A stretch of 64,000 nt of DNA from Dyella sp. SG609 (GTDB lineage Bacteria; Pseudomonadota; Gammaproteobacteria; Xanthomonadales; Rhodanobacteraceae), in NCBI RefSeq assembly GCF_012275375.1, contig NZ_JAAZQJ010000007.1, positions 186,001-250,000 of the forward strand. The letters are read 5' to 3'. The translations under genes were made by a program, and so were the position numbers. Below are positions 45,396 to 53,418 of the stretch, in pieces. Below the pieces are notes generated by a model. It was not told the origin of the DNA. It made no database searches and saw nothing but the letters and a program-made list of their open reading frames with translations. Each line of letters opens with the position of its first letter. Position 1 is the stretch's first letter.

Positions 45396-47912
45396 TCAGT
45401 TCCACGGATTCGCCGGCTGGTCGTTGATCGCCACCCAGAACCGGCTGGCGCCGCTGATCACGCCCTGCGCCCACCAGGTCCAGCCGCCGCCGCCGTCATG
45501 GAACTCGCCCATGCGGAAACCGCTGCCGAAGGTGGAAGCGCACAGGTTGTCCGCCACCGCGCGCGAGGTGAGCGACAGGCCCTGCACCGGCGCGGTGAGG
45601 CGGATCTCGCCCTTCGCCCAGCCGTTGTTGTACGGGTCGAAGGTCATCCCCGGCGGCGCGGCGCGGCCGTCCTGGCGCAGGCACAGCACCGGCAGCGCGG
45701 TGGCCGGATTGGTGTCGCCCTGGTACGGGTTGCTGGTGGAGTCGATGCCCACGTGCGAGTACGAGCCGTTGGTGCCCAGCAGCTTCCAGGTCAGGCCCAG
45801 GTGCACGTGCGCGTTGTTCACCGTCACCGTGCGCTGCGTGGCCTTGCCCAGGTTGCGGCCGTGCGCGTCGCTCAGCGCCGTCACGCGCAGCAGCGGCGAA
45901 CCCGTCGCAGCCCAGGTGTGCGAGGCATTGACGCCGGTGGCGGCCGGACCGCTCACCGCCGACGCGGCGCTGCCGTCGCCCCAGTCCACCGAGAAGTTGA
46001 CGTTGTCGGCATACGGCCAGCACGAGCGCATCTTCGCCGTATAGGTCTGCGCCGCGCCCGCCGGCACCGTGGCCGGACCGACCGCCATCGGCGTGACCGC
46101 GCGCGAACCGGCGCCGCCCAGCAGGTCCCAGAACTGCACGTGCCAGCGCGGCGAGGTGTAGATGTCCTTGCGCCATTCCTTGGTGATGAAGGTATCGGCC
46201 TGGCCGGTCACCTTCAGCTGCCAATCGAGGTCGAAGGTCAGCGCGTCGACGGTTTCAAACGTGCCGTCGCCGTCCGCATCGCCGCAGTTGTTGCCGTAGA
46301 AACCCCACAGGTCGCCCATGATGTACGGGCGGATGCCGACCTGCGCATAGGCAAAGCTGTCGCTGTACAGGTAACCGCGGAACGCCACCTGCGCATACAG
46401 CGAAGGCTGGAAGCGCCCGGAAACGCTGGCCGTCACCGGCTGCGTGCCCAGGTCCGTGGTATCCAGCGACTGGCTGCCCGTGCAACCCGAACTGGTGCAG
46501 TTGTAGTCGAAGTAGCCGGACACCATCCTGCGTCCGCTGTAGGTCACCGAGCCGGTCACCGTCGCGGTGATGCCCTTCTTGTCGAAGCCCGCGGTGATCG
46601 GCAGGTTGAAGCCGATATGCACCGGGATCGGGCCGGCCATGAAGTTGATCGAGAACAGGAACGGCTTGGCGATCTGCCACTCCCAGGCCTTGGGGTTGGC
46701 ATAGGTGATGGAACCGCTCACCGTCGCGCCCTGGTCGATCTTGGCCGTGCCGTTCACCCGCGCGTAGCGGAACTTCACGCCGTACGGCACGCACACGAAC
46801 CAGATGCCGGTGCGCTTGAGCGTGATCTGGATTTCGCCGGTGGCGTTGACGTTGGCGGTGCCTGACAAGGTCACGTTGCCGGTGAAGCCGCTGTTGGCAT
46901 CGCCCAGGTTGTAGTTGCTGTTGATCGGCGAGCCCCAGTTGAAGGCCTTGTTCTTGGTGATGTCCTTGTCACCGCAACCGAGGATGCCCATGCGGCTGAC
47001 ATTGCCCGACGCCATCATCGAGGCGGAATCCGCCTGCGCCGACAGATCGATCAGCCGCTGGGTGGGACTGCCCTGCATGGCCGACAGCGCCACTTCGTCG
47101 GCAATCGTCTTGCTCACCGAATAGCTCACCGCTTCGCCCGCGGGCGTGGCGGCGATATCGGCGGCGATCGCATCTTTGAGCTGCTGCGGCAGGGGCGAGG
47201 CATTCAAGCCGGCCGCGCCGTCCACCTGGTAGAACTGCTCGTTGAACGCGGCGCCGGTGTCGTCCAGCGTGCCGGCCGTCTGCACCAGCTTCCAGCCCGC
47301 GCCGGTCTGCACGGTCTGCTGGTTGAAGTTGGGATCCTGCGGATCCACCGGCGGCGGATCGCCCGCCGAGTTCCACGGGTTGGCCGGCTGGTCGTTGATG
47401 GCCACCCAGAAGCGCGTGTCGGTGGGCAGCTGCCCCGTGCCCCAGTACGACCAGCCGCCGCCGCCGTCGTGGAATTCCGCCATGCGCCAGCCGGCGCCGA
47501 GCTGGCTGGCGCAGATGCCGTCGGCCTGCGCTTGCGAGGTGAGCGCGCTGCCGGTGATCGGCGCGCTGAGCTGCAGCGCACCCTGCACCCAGCCGTTGCT
47601 GTAGTCGAAGCTGATGCCGCCCGGCGCCGCGCGGCCGTCCTTGTACAGGCACAGGATCGGCAGCATCTGGTCGACCGTGGTGTCGCCCTGGTAGGCATTG
47701 GTGATGTCGTCGCGGCCGACATGCACATAGGCGCCCTGCTGTTCCAGCACGCGCCAGGTCAGGCCGTGGCGGATCGCCGCCGAGGCGGGTTCGGCCATCG
47801 CCAGTCCCAGCAGGGTCAGGCAGGCCGGCGCGACGGCGAGCCTGCGCCACCATCGCGGCGTTCGAGGACCGTGTCGAGCTACACCTTCATGCGTACCCTT
47901 ACATGTACTCAT
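45396..47912 (-). CDS. Large secreted protein: two FHDGGGGW modules, middle domain and PKD domain
   Basis: Exported protein of 838 residues; the ATG at 47912 follows AAGGAG. Signal peptide to about residue 45 (LLGLAMAEPASA); module A 46-180 (GLTWRVLEQQGAYVHVGRDD to TRFWVAINDQPANPW). An acidic/Pro linker leads to a 200-600 middle region rich in beta-strand repeats and Thr/Ser, with a possible Ca-binding loop GDADGDGTFE (544-553). A PKD-like domain (about 608-700, NFSVDWGDGSAAS) and module B (701-838) follow, the protein ending exactly at ...RFWVAINDQPANPWN. Each module has two conserved Cys (88/134 and 744/791), probably a disulfide. Middle domain and modules are unrecognised. Confidence 0.85.
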   Translation of the reverse strand: MSTCKGTHEGVARHGPRTPRWWRRLAVAPACLTLLGLAMAEPASAAIRHGLTWRVLEQQGAYVHVGRDDITNAYQGDTTVDQMLPILCLYKDGRAAPGGISFDYSNGWVQGALQLSAPITGSALTSQAQADGICASQLGAGWRMAEFHDGGGGWSYWGTGQLPTDTRFWVAINDQPANPWNSAGDPPPVDPQDPNFNQQTVQTGAGWKLVQTAGTLDDTGAAFNEQFYQVDGAAGLNASPLPQQLKDAIAADIAATPAGEAVSYSVSKTIADEVALSAMQGSPTQRLIDLSAQADSASMMASGNVSRMGILGCGDKDITKNKAFNWGSPINSNYNLGDANSGFTGNVTLSGTANVNATGEIQITLKRTGIWFVCVPYGVKFRYARVNGTAKIDQGATVSGSITYANPKAWEWQIAKPFLFSINFMAGPIPVHIGFNLPITAGFDKKGITATVTGSVTYSGRRMVSGYFDYNCTSSGCTGSQSLDTTDLGTQPVTASVSGRFQPSLYAQVAFRGYLYSDSFAYAQVGIRPYIMGDLWGFYGNNCGDADGDGTFETVDALTFDLDWQLKVTGQADTFITKEWRKDIYTSPRWHVQFWDLLGGAGSRAVTPMAVGPATVPAGAAQTYTAKMRSCWPYADNVNFSVDWGDGSAASAVSGPAATGVNASHTWAATGSPLLRVTALSDAHGRNLGKATQRTVTVNNAHVHLGLTWKLLGTNGSYSHVGIDSTSNPYQGDTNPATALPVLCLRQDGRAAPPGMTFDPYNNGWAKGEIRLTAPVQGLSLTSRAVADNLCASTFGSGFRMGEFHDGGGGWTWWAQGVISGASRFWVAINDQPANPWN

Positions 47913-48103
47913 GCAACTCTCCTTGTGTGTGGTGATGCGTTGTGGCTCGGGTGATGACGAACGGCGAAGCCCGGCCCCGGGTGCAGCTTCCTGCGGCGGG
48001 CGCAGGCGCACCCGCGCGGGCGCACGTGCACGTGCCGCGATGGACATGCGACGAAAAACCATGCGCGAACGCGCACGGCTTCAGGGCCGAAGGCGCAGCA
48101 GGC

Positions 48104-48133
48104 CTACAGCAGCAGATGCGTGGTGCGCTTCAT
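48104..48133 (-). CDS. Nine-codon ORF in the leader of the large module protein
   Basis: ATG AAG CGC ACC ACG CAT CTG CTG CTG TAG (MKRTTHLLL) is preceded by AGGGGGAG with ideal spacing. It lies 190 bp upstream of the large module-protein start and 55 bp below the shared upstream element. It could be a leader peptide or the broken start of a lost gene. It is not proven to be translated. Confidence 0.35.
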   Translation of the reverse strand: MKRTTHLLL

Positions 48134-48187
48134 GACTCCCCCTGTCCGTGGAAACCCACGACATTGCGTACGTGGGCCGCAGGAATG

Positions 48188-48216
48188 TGCGCTTGGGGTT
48201 GTGACGAAGGCGTCTA
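48188..48216 (-). promoter_or_regulatory. Shared upstream element, copy 1
   Basis: TGCGCTTGGG (48188-48197), then TTGTGA (48199-48204) and GTCTA (48212-48216). It matches 51209-51237 at 22 of 29 positions. Both copies are upstream of minus-strand genes for which a role outside the cell or at membranes is plausible. TGTGA is a half-site of the CRP/Clp consensus. The rest of the 47913-48271 gap holds the nine-codon ORF and nothing else I recognise. Confidence 0.5.
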
Positions 48217-48271
48217 GGCGCTTCGGAGTCAAGTGTGGGGTGGATCGCAATTCGAAACGGCGGCGCGGCTG

Positions 48272-48880
48272 TTATCCGGGCGCGTATTTTCGCCAGGCCA
48301 ATACCGCTTCCGGAAACCTCGCCGCCATGTCGACGCCCACGGCTTCACAGGCATCGAGGATGTAGGCCAATGAGCGCGCGGATTGTCCCGTCGACAGCTC
48401 CTCCGGCACGTTGAACGTTTCGTACTCGATGGCTTCGAGCAGTTTCAGCGACAGGCCGTAAAGCCGGTCCGACTGCGCGTCGAACATCTGCCTGACCCAG
48501 TCGTGCAAGCCATGCAGCGGGCAAGCCTCGCGTTCGGCCACGTCGCGCAGGCGCGCCGTCACTTGCGGCTCGACGCCGCGCAACCATTCCGTGTACCCCG
48601 CCGCCTGATCCGGCACGGCGAGCGGCGCGGGCGAGCGCTCCGGCGCATGCCGCAGCAGGATGTCGCGCTCGATCGCCCGCGCCTGCGCCACGCGCTCCAC
48701 TTCCAGCAGCAGGCCGCGCTCCAGGTCGAAGTAATCGAAGAAGCGCGGGTGCAGCGTGCGCAAGCGCAGCAGCGGTTCGCGCGAGAAGCCGATCTTCAGC
48801 AGATCCTGGTCGCGGCACGGCAGCATATAGACGTAGCTGCGGCCGCGGCCCAATGTGCGAGGCTGGATGAACTCTTCCAT
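48272..48880 (-). CDS. T5orf172/MUG113-like GIY-YIG-fold protein
   Basis: Soluble protein of 202 residues. The N-terminal part shows the GIY-YIG-like pattern of the T5orf172 group: GRGRSYVYMLPCRDQDLLK, then IGFSREPLLRLRTLHPRFF, then EVERVAQARAIERDILLRH. The C-terminal half is helical and unassigned. Members of this group occur as uncharacterised chromosomal proteins and in phages. It may act on nucleic acid, but the full set of nuclease residues cannot be confirmed. No operon partner. Confidence 0.68.
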   Translation of the reverse strand: MEEFIQPRTLGRGRSYVYMLPCRDQDLLKIGFSREPLLRLRTLHPRFFDYFDLERGLLLEVERVAQARAIERDILLRHAPERSPAPLAVPDQAAGYTEWLRGVEPQVTARLRDVAEREACPLHGLHDWVRQMFDAQSDRLYGLSLKLLEAIEYETFNVPEELSTGQSARSLAYILDACEAVGVDMAARFPEAVLAWRKYAPG

Positions 48881-48963
48881 CCCCGCAGCATGCGCCAGTT
48901 GACAAGCGATGGCGAAGCGCCGCGCATGCTATACAGGGCCGCCGCCTCGAACCGGAGCAGACC

Positions 48964-49416
48964 ATGCGTGCCATCGCCGCCCTTCCCGCGCTGTTGCTTC
49001 CCGTGCTTCTGCTGGCGAGCGTGCCGGCCCGATCCGCGCAGAAGGACGACGTCCAGCAGATCCTCCAGGCCGAACGCGACATCTGCGCAGCCTTCGAGCG
49101 CGAGGACGCGAACTGGCTGGAGCAGCATCTGGACCCGACCTTCACCCTCACCAGCTCCACCGGCAAGGTCACCACGCGTGCCGACGAGGTCGCCGACCTG
49201 CGCGGCGGCACGAAGTACGACGTGTTCCGCAACCGCGATTCGAAGGTGCGCGTGTATGGCGATGCAGCGGTGGTCACCGGCATCACCCGCGTGGAAGGCA
49301 ACAGCGACGGCAAGCCTTATGCGCTCGATTTCCAGTTCACCGACACCTATGTGCGCAAGCCCGCGGGCTGGGTGATCGTGGCCAGCCATGCGTCGCGGTT
49401 GCCGCCGCCGAAGTAG
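48964..49416 (+). CDS. Secreted NTF2-like (DUF4440) protein
   Basis: Small exported protein of 150 residues. The signal peptide (ALLLPVLLLASVPARSAQ) is followed by one NTF2/SnoaL-like cone domain: ILQAERDICAAFEREDANWLEQ, FTLTSSTGKVTT, FTDTYVRKPAGWVIVASHAS. GGAG lies 6 bp before the ATG. Such domains bind small hydrophobic ligands, but the function of this group is unknown. Divergent from the GIY-YIG-like gene and convergent with the peptidase E gene. Confidence 0.82.
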   Translation: MRAIAALPALLLPVLLLASVPARSAQKDDVQQILQAERDICAAFEREDANWLEQHLDPTFTLTSSTGKVTTRADEVADLRGGTKYDVFRNRDSKVRVYGDAAVVTGITRVEGNSDGKPYALDFQFTDTYVRKPAGWVIVASHASRLPPPK

Positions 49417-49454
49417 CGGGCGGAAGCGAAACCGGCCGCGCACGGCCTCGCCGG

Positions 49455-50129
49455 CTAACGCTCGAAGAGCTTCCACTGTCCTTCGGAGACCAGCTCGACG
49501 GCACCATCCACCACCTTGATGGCGGTGTCGTCATCGAGCGCATACCCCGGCACCGGCAACCGCGCGGCCCATTTCACGGCATCGGCCATGGTGTTGTCCG
49601 GGCACATGGGGTTGTCCAGGTGCGGGAAGATCGAGAAGCCGACCAGGCCCAGCGCGCTGTCGCCGCCGGCGGGCGGCTTCCAGCCGATGAACTCCTCGCC
49701 GACCTGCGGCGCCACCACCATGCTGCCGGCGCTCAGTCCCACGTAGACCGTCCGGCCCAGCGAAGGCAACAGCTCCGCCAGGCCGGACTCGCGCATCCAG
49801 TGGTGCAGATACAGCGCATCGCCGCCGCACACGAGCAAGGCATCGGTTTCCCGCACCAGCGGAACCCAGTTGTCCTTGTCGATGCTCGGCAGCGCGGTCA
49901 ACTCGAGCATGCCGACGGATTTCCATCCCAGCTCGACCATCGGCGTGGGCGTCTGCCCGGCGATCTGCCGCCAGGTCATCACCGCGGTGCGCGGCAGCAT
50001 GCCGTACATCGCGGTGGGGATGCACAGCGCGGTGGACTCGGCGATGGGCTTGCCCAGCAGGTCCTCGAGCGCGTGGCGGATACTCGGGTTGCTGACGCCG
50101 CCGGAGGTGAGCAGAAGCTTCATCGCCAT
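49455..50129 (-). CDS. Peptidase E-like serine dipeptidase (family S51)
   Basis: Cytoplasmic protein of 224 residues with the peptidase E nucleophile elbow GLSAGSM (Ser133) and upstream LLVCGGDALYLHH. PepE cleaves Asp-Xaa dipeptides; here the active-site setting is kept, but specificity is unproven. The ATG shares its A with the stop of the patatin gene (TAATG), so the two are translationally coupled, which is unusual company for a peptidase E. Confidence 0.83.
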   Translation of the reverse strand: MAMKLLLTSGGVSNPSIRHALEDLLGKPIAESTALCIPTAMYGMLPRTAVMTWRQIAGQTPTPMVELGWKSVGMLELTALPSIDKDNWVPLVRETDALLVCGGDALYLHHWMRESGLAELLPSLGRTVYVGLSAGSMVVAPQVGEEFIGWKPPAGGDSALGLVGFSIFPHLDNPMCPDNTMADAVKWAARLPVPGYALDDDTAIKVVDGAVELVSEGQWKLFER

Positions 50130-51145
50130 TACTTCCAGTTATTTCCCACCCAGGCGCGCACCGTCTGCCAGTCGGCGGAGTGCTCGATGTAGTGCTGCGT
50201 CGCGCGGACCAGCTCGCCTACGTTCGCATAGTCGTCCAGCGCGAACGGCTGGTCCAGCGGCACATTGGCACGCATATAGTTGCCGCCCAGCATCTGGCCG
50301 GCCTGCACGGCCGCCAGCTCGGCGGTGGCGTCCATGGTGAGGTTGAGCAGCGCGGTGGCCGGCACCGTGCCGTCGCTGAAGGGCCATAGCCAATGGGTGA
50401 CGCCCCAGTCCAGCGGATCGGAGACGGCGTTCATCGGCACGCCCACCGGGTTGGCGCCGGTGCCCAGCGACAGCATGACGATATCCGACGTGCTGCTGGC
50501 GAAGCCCTGGTAGACCGCCTCGACGATCGCCGCCATCGACGGGTTGTTGGCAAAGGTGCCGCCGTCGGCGAAGTAGCCGAAGTCGCCCACCGCATACGGC
50601 GGGAAATAGGTCGGCGCGGCCGAGGTGGCGAGCGCGGCGTCCACCATGCTGATGTTGCGGAATGCGTTGTTCTTGCCGTTGGAGATGGTGCACGGCATCC
50701 AGCTGTTGGCGCTGGCGTCCCACAACTGCGCCGAGTTGACGGCCACGAAGCGGCTGGCCGACGACAGCGGGCCGGTGCCCACCAGCTTCTTGGCCACCGA
50801 CTGCAAGCCGGTGTTGACGTACTGGCAGCTGAAGATGCCCGGGCCGCTGCCCAGCAGGTCTTCCGTGGCCTGCGCGGGCGCCTTGTCGCGCTGCCTGGCC
50901 TGTGCATCGAGCAGCCAGCCATTGGGCGTGAAGATGGTGGAGCCGTCGTGCTTGTAGAGGTCGACGATGCGGCCGATATCCACGTTGTTCACCAGCCCCA
51001 GCGAGATCAGCCCGCCGGTCGAGGTGCCGGCGAAGCCGTCGGCGTTCTTGATGATGCCGAAGCTCTTGTCCAGGTCCTGGATCAGCAGCGCCGTGATCAC
51101 GCCGCGGATGCCGCCGCCGTCGCAGCAGAGAATCTTGAATGACAT
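50129..51145 (-). CDS. Patatin-like phospholipase
   Basis: Lipid acyl hydrolase of 338 residues without signal peptide. Oxyanion hole GGGIRG (10-15), nucleophile Ser42 in GTSTG, and catalytic Asp194 in FADGG are all present. The fold resembles bacterial cytosolic patatins such as the CBASS effector CapV, but no nucleotidyltransferase gene is nearby, so I do not assign a defence role. AGGGGGC precedes the ATG. An upstream element shared with the large module-protein gene lies 64 bp above the start. Confidence 0.88.
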   Translation of the reverse strand: MSFKILCCDGGGIRGVITALLIQDLDKSFGIIKNADGFAGTSTGGLISLGLVNNVDIGRIVDLYKHDGSTIFTPNGWLLDAQARQRDKAPAQATEDLLGSGPGIFSCQYVNTGLQSVAKKLVGTGPLSSASRFVAVNSAQLWDASANSWMPCTISNGKNNAFRNISMVDAALATSAAPTYFPPYAVGDFGYFADGGTFANNPSMAAIVEAVYQGFASSTSDIVMLSLGTGANPVGVPMNAVSDPLDWGVTHWLWPFSDGTVPATALLNLTMDATAELAAVQAGQMLGGNYMRANVPLDQPFALDDYANVGELVRATQHYIEHSADWQTVRAWVGNNWK

Positions 51146-51208
51146 GGTGTTGCCCCCTGTGGTTGACGTCCGTGTTCGCGACCTTGCGCTCACGAAACCT
51201 TCGCAATC

Positions 51209-51237
51209 TGCGCTTGGGTTTGTGATGGGTATGTCTA
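51209..51237 (-). promoter_or_regulatory. Shared upstream element, copy 2
   Basis: TGCGCTTGGG (51209-51218), TTTGTGA (51219-51225) and GTCTA (51233-51237). See copy 1 at 48188-48216. The sequence between element and start also ends in ACAGGGGG in both cases. Confidence 0.5.
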
Positions 51238-51243
51238 CGCCGG

Positions 51244-51273
51244 CCGTCATTCCGGCGTAGGCCGGAATGACGG
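51244..51273. repeat. REP-like palindrome
   Basis: CCGTCATTCCGGC, loop GTAG, GCCGGAATGACGG: a perfect 13-bp stem. Same family as the pair at 3283-3483, with small differences. Confidence 0.8.
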
Positions 51274-51347
51274 TGGTGAGAGGGTGCCGCTTGACTTGAA
51301 AGCCATGCCAGGGATTCATGCAGCTCGCCCACCCGCCGGAGCCCGCC

Positions 51348-51974
51348 ATGTTCGACCTGCCCACCCTCGGCACCTTCATCGCCGTCGTGCTCGGCCTGTT
51401 CCTGATCCCCGGCCCCGCCGTGCTGCTGGTGGTGAGCCGCACCCTCCAGGGCGGCCGCAAGACCGGCGTGCTTACCGGCCTTGGCATTGCGGCAGGCGAC
51501 TTCGGCCACACGCTGTTCGCCTCCGTAGGTCTGTCGGCGGTGCTGATGACCTCGGCGCTGGCATTCAATGCGGTGAAATACGTCGGCGCCGCGTATCTGA
51601 TCTACCTCGGCATCCGCGCCTTCCTGGCCAGGCCCGGCAGCCCTTCCCTGCCCGCCGTGGCGCCGATCGCGCCGGCCAAGGCTTTCCTGCAGGCGATTGC
51701 GGCCGAACTGCTCAATCCGAAGACCGCGCTGTTCTTCCTCGCCTTCATGCCGCAGTTCGTGCATCCCGAGCGCGGCTCTACCTTCCTGCAGTTCGCCGTG
51801 CTCGGCCTGATCTTCGTGGTGCTCAGCTCGCTCTATACGAGCTTGCTGGCGCTGTCGATCAAGCCGCTGGGCCGGCTGCTCGGCCGCCTTTCGTGGCTGG
51901 CGCGCTGGCAGGGCAAGATCGTCGGCGCCATCTTCATTTCGCTCGGCCTGCGCGTGGCGACGCAGCAACGTTGA
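51348..51974 (+). CDS. LysE/RhtB-family amino-acid exporter
   Basis: Inner-membrane exporter of 208 residues with six helices. The family signature FLIPGPAVLLVVSRTLQGGRK is near residues 19-39, followed by YLIYLGIRAF and ELLNPKTALFFLAFMPQF. Substrate unknown, commonly homoserine lactone/threonine or other amino acids. The start at 51348 follows GGAG; an upstream ATG (51318) adds ten poor residues. Its 3' end overlaps the convergent efflux gene by 41 bp. Confidence 0.88.
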   Translation: MFDLPTLGTFIAVVLGLFLIPGPAVLLVVSRTLQGGRKTGVLTGLGIAAGDFGHTLFASVGLSAVLMTSALAFNAVKYVGAAYLIYLGIRAFLARPGSPSLPAVAPIAPAKAFLQAIAAELLNPKTALFFLAFMPQFVHPERGSTFLQFAVLGLIFVVLSSLYTSLLALSIKPLGRLLGRLSWLARWQGKIVGAIFISLGLRVATQQR

Positions 51975-53418
51975 GGGCCGGCTCGCCCGCAGCGGCGCCG
52001 TTCCAGCCGCCACCCAGAGCACGGAACACCGACACCGCCGCGCGCGCCTCGTCCGCATGGATGCGCGCAAGGCTGTCGCGGGCTTCCAGCAGCTGGCGGT
52101 CCTCGTCCAGCACTTCGATCAGGCTGACCGCGCCGCCGGTGTAGGCATCCTTGGCCGCATCGCGTGCGCGCACGTGCGCGTCGACCTCGCTGTCGAGCAC
52201 GCCATGGCGCGCTTCCAGCTGCACCAGGTTGACAATGGCGTCTTCGACATCCTCGGTCGCGCGCAGCATGGAGCCGCGGTACACGGCCATCGCCTCCGCG
52301 TTGGCGCCCTTGGCCGCGCTCACTTGGGCATCCACGCGGCCGAAGTCGAACAAGCGCCAGTGCAGGCCCAGCGCGCCGCTGGATTGCACGGCCGAACCGG
52401 TAAACAGTTTTCCCGGCGCGATCGAACTCACACCCAGCAGCGCCGACAGCGAGAACGACGGGTAGTACTGCGCCACGGCCGCGCCGATCCGCGCATTGCT
52501 CGCCGCCAGGTGGCGCTCCGCCGCGATCACGTCCGGCCGGCGGCGCAGCAGCGAAGCGGGACCTTCGGCGGTATCGATCGACGGAATGGCGAACGGCGCA
52601 TGCCCGGGCCGGATCTCTTCCGCATACGTGCCCGGCGCCGCGCCCATCAGCACGTCCAGCCGGTTCAGCTGCGTCTCCAGCTCGATCTTCAGCGGCGGCA
52701 CCGTAGCCTGCGCCTGCAGCAGCAGCGCCTCGGCCTGCGCGGTTTCGCGCGCGGTGCCCAGGCCATGCTGCTGGCGCAGGCGCACCAGATCGAGCAGGCC
52801 CTGCTCATTGCGGATCTGATCTTCGGCGATGGCGATGCGCGCCTGCGCGCCGCGCACGCGGAAATAGGCATCCGCCGCTTCGGCCGCCAGCGACACGCGC
52901 ACGCCGGCATGGCTGGCTTCGGCCGCCTGGTATTCCGCATCCGCCGCTTCCGATTCGCGGCGCAGGCCGCCGACCAGGTCCAGCTCCCAGCTCGCGCCCG
53001 CGCCGGCTTCTTCCAGCGTGTGATTGCGTTCGTAACCCGGCAAGGCACTGGCCACCCTGCCCAGCGGGCTCAGTTCCGACTGCCGCACGCGCGCGGCGCT
53101 GCCGTCGAGCGAGCCTTGCGGCAGGCGCTCGGCCTGGGCGTGGCGTGCGGCGGCGCGTGCCTGTTCCACGCGTGCCGCGGAGGCGGCCAGGTCGAGGTTC
53201 TGCGCCAGCACGCGCTCCACGATGCGCACCAGTTGCGCATCGCCGAAGCCGGTCCACCAGGTGTCCAGCGCCGGCGGCGCGGCCTTGGCCGGCGCCATCA
53301 GATCGCCGGTTTCATGGAACGCGCCGGCGGCGGGCAGCGCGGGTTTCACATAGTCGGGGCCGACGGTGCAACCGGCCAGGCCAAGAACGAGCAGGGAGGA
53401 AAGCAGCTTAGTGCGCAT
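51934..53418 (-). CDS. Outer-membrane efflux lipoprotein (NodT family)
   Basis: TolC-like outer-membrane factor of 494 residues with a lipoprotein signal (LLVLGLAGC, lipid-attached Cys17). It has two repeats of coiled-coil/beta structure and the NodT pattern LLRRRPDVIAAERHLAASNARIG in the second half. It is the third gene of an EmrA-EmrB-OMF efflux operon, and its start overlaps the end of the MFS gene by 11 bp. Confidence 0.92.
   Translation of the reverse strand: MRTKLLSSLLVLGLAGCTVGPDYVKPALPAAGAFHETGDLMAPAKAAPPALDTWWTGFGDAQLVRIVERVLAQNLDLAASAARVEQARAAARHAQAERLPQGSLDGSAARVRQSELSPLGRVASALPGYERNHTLEEAGAGASWELDLVGGLRRESEAADAEYQAAEASHAGVRVSLAAEAADAYFRVRGAQARIAIAEDQIRNEQGLLDLVRLRQQHGLGTARETAQAEALLLQAQATVPPLKIELETQLNRLDVLMGAAPGTYAEEIRPGHAPFAIPSIDTAEGPASLLRRRPDVIAAERHLAASNARIGAAVAQYYPSFSLSALLGVSSIAPGKLFTGSAVQSSGALGLHWRLFDFGRVDAQVSAAKGANAEAMAVYRGSMLRATEDVEDAIVNLVQLEARHGVLDSEVDAHVRARDAAKDAYTGGAVSLIEVLDEDRQLLEARDSLARIHADEARAAVSVFRALGGGWNGAAAGEPALNVAASPRAGRAK

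Noticed and set aside
50129-51145. Patatin gene as a CBASS effector
   Set aside because: No CD-NTase or ancillary CBASS gene is within the window, and the partner gene is a peptidase E.
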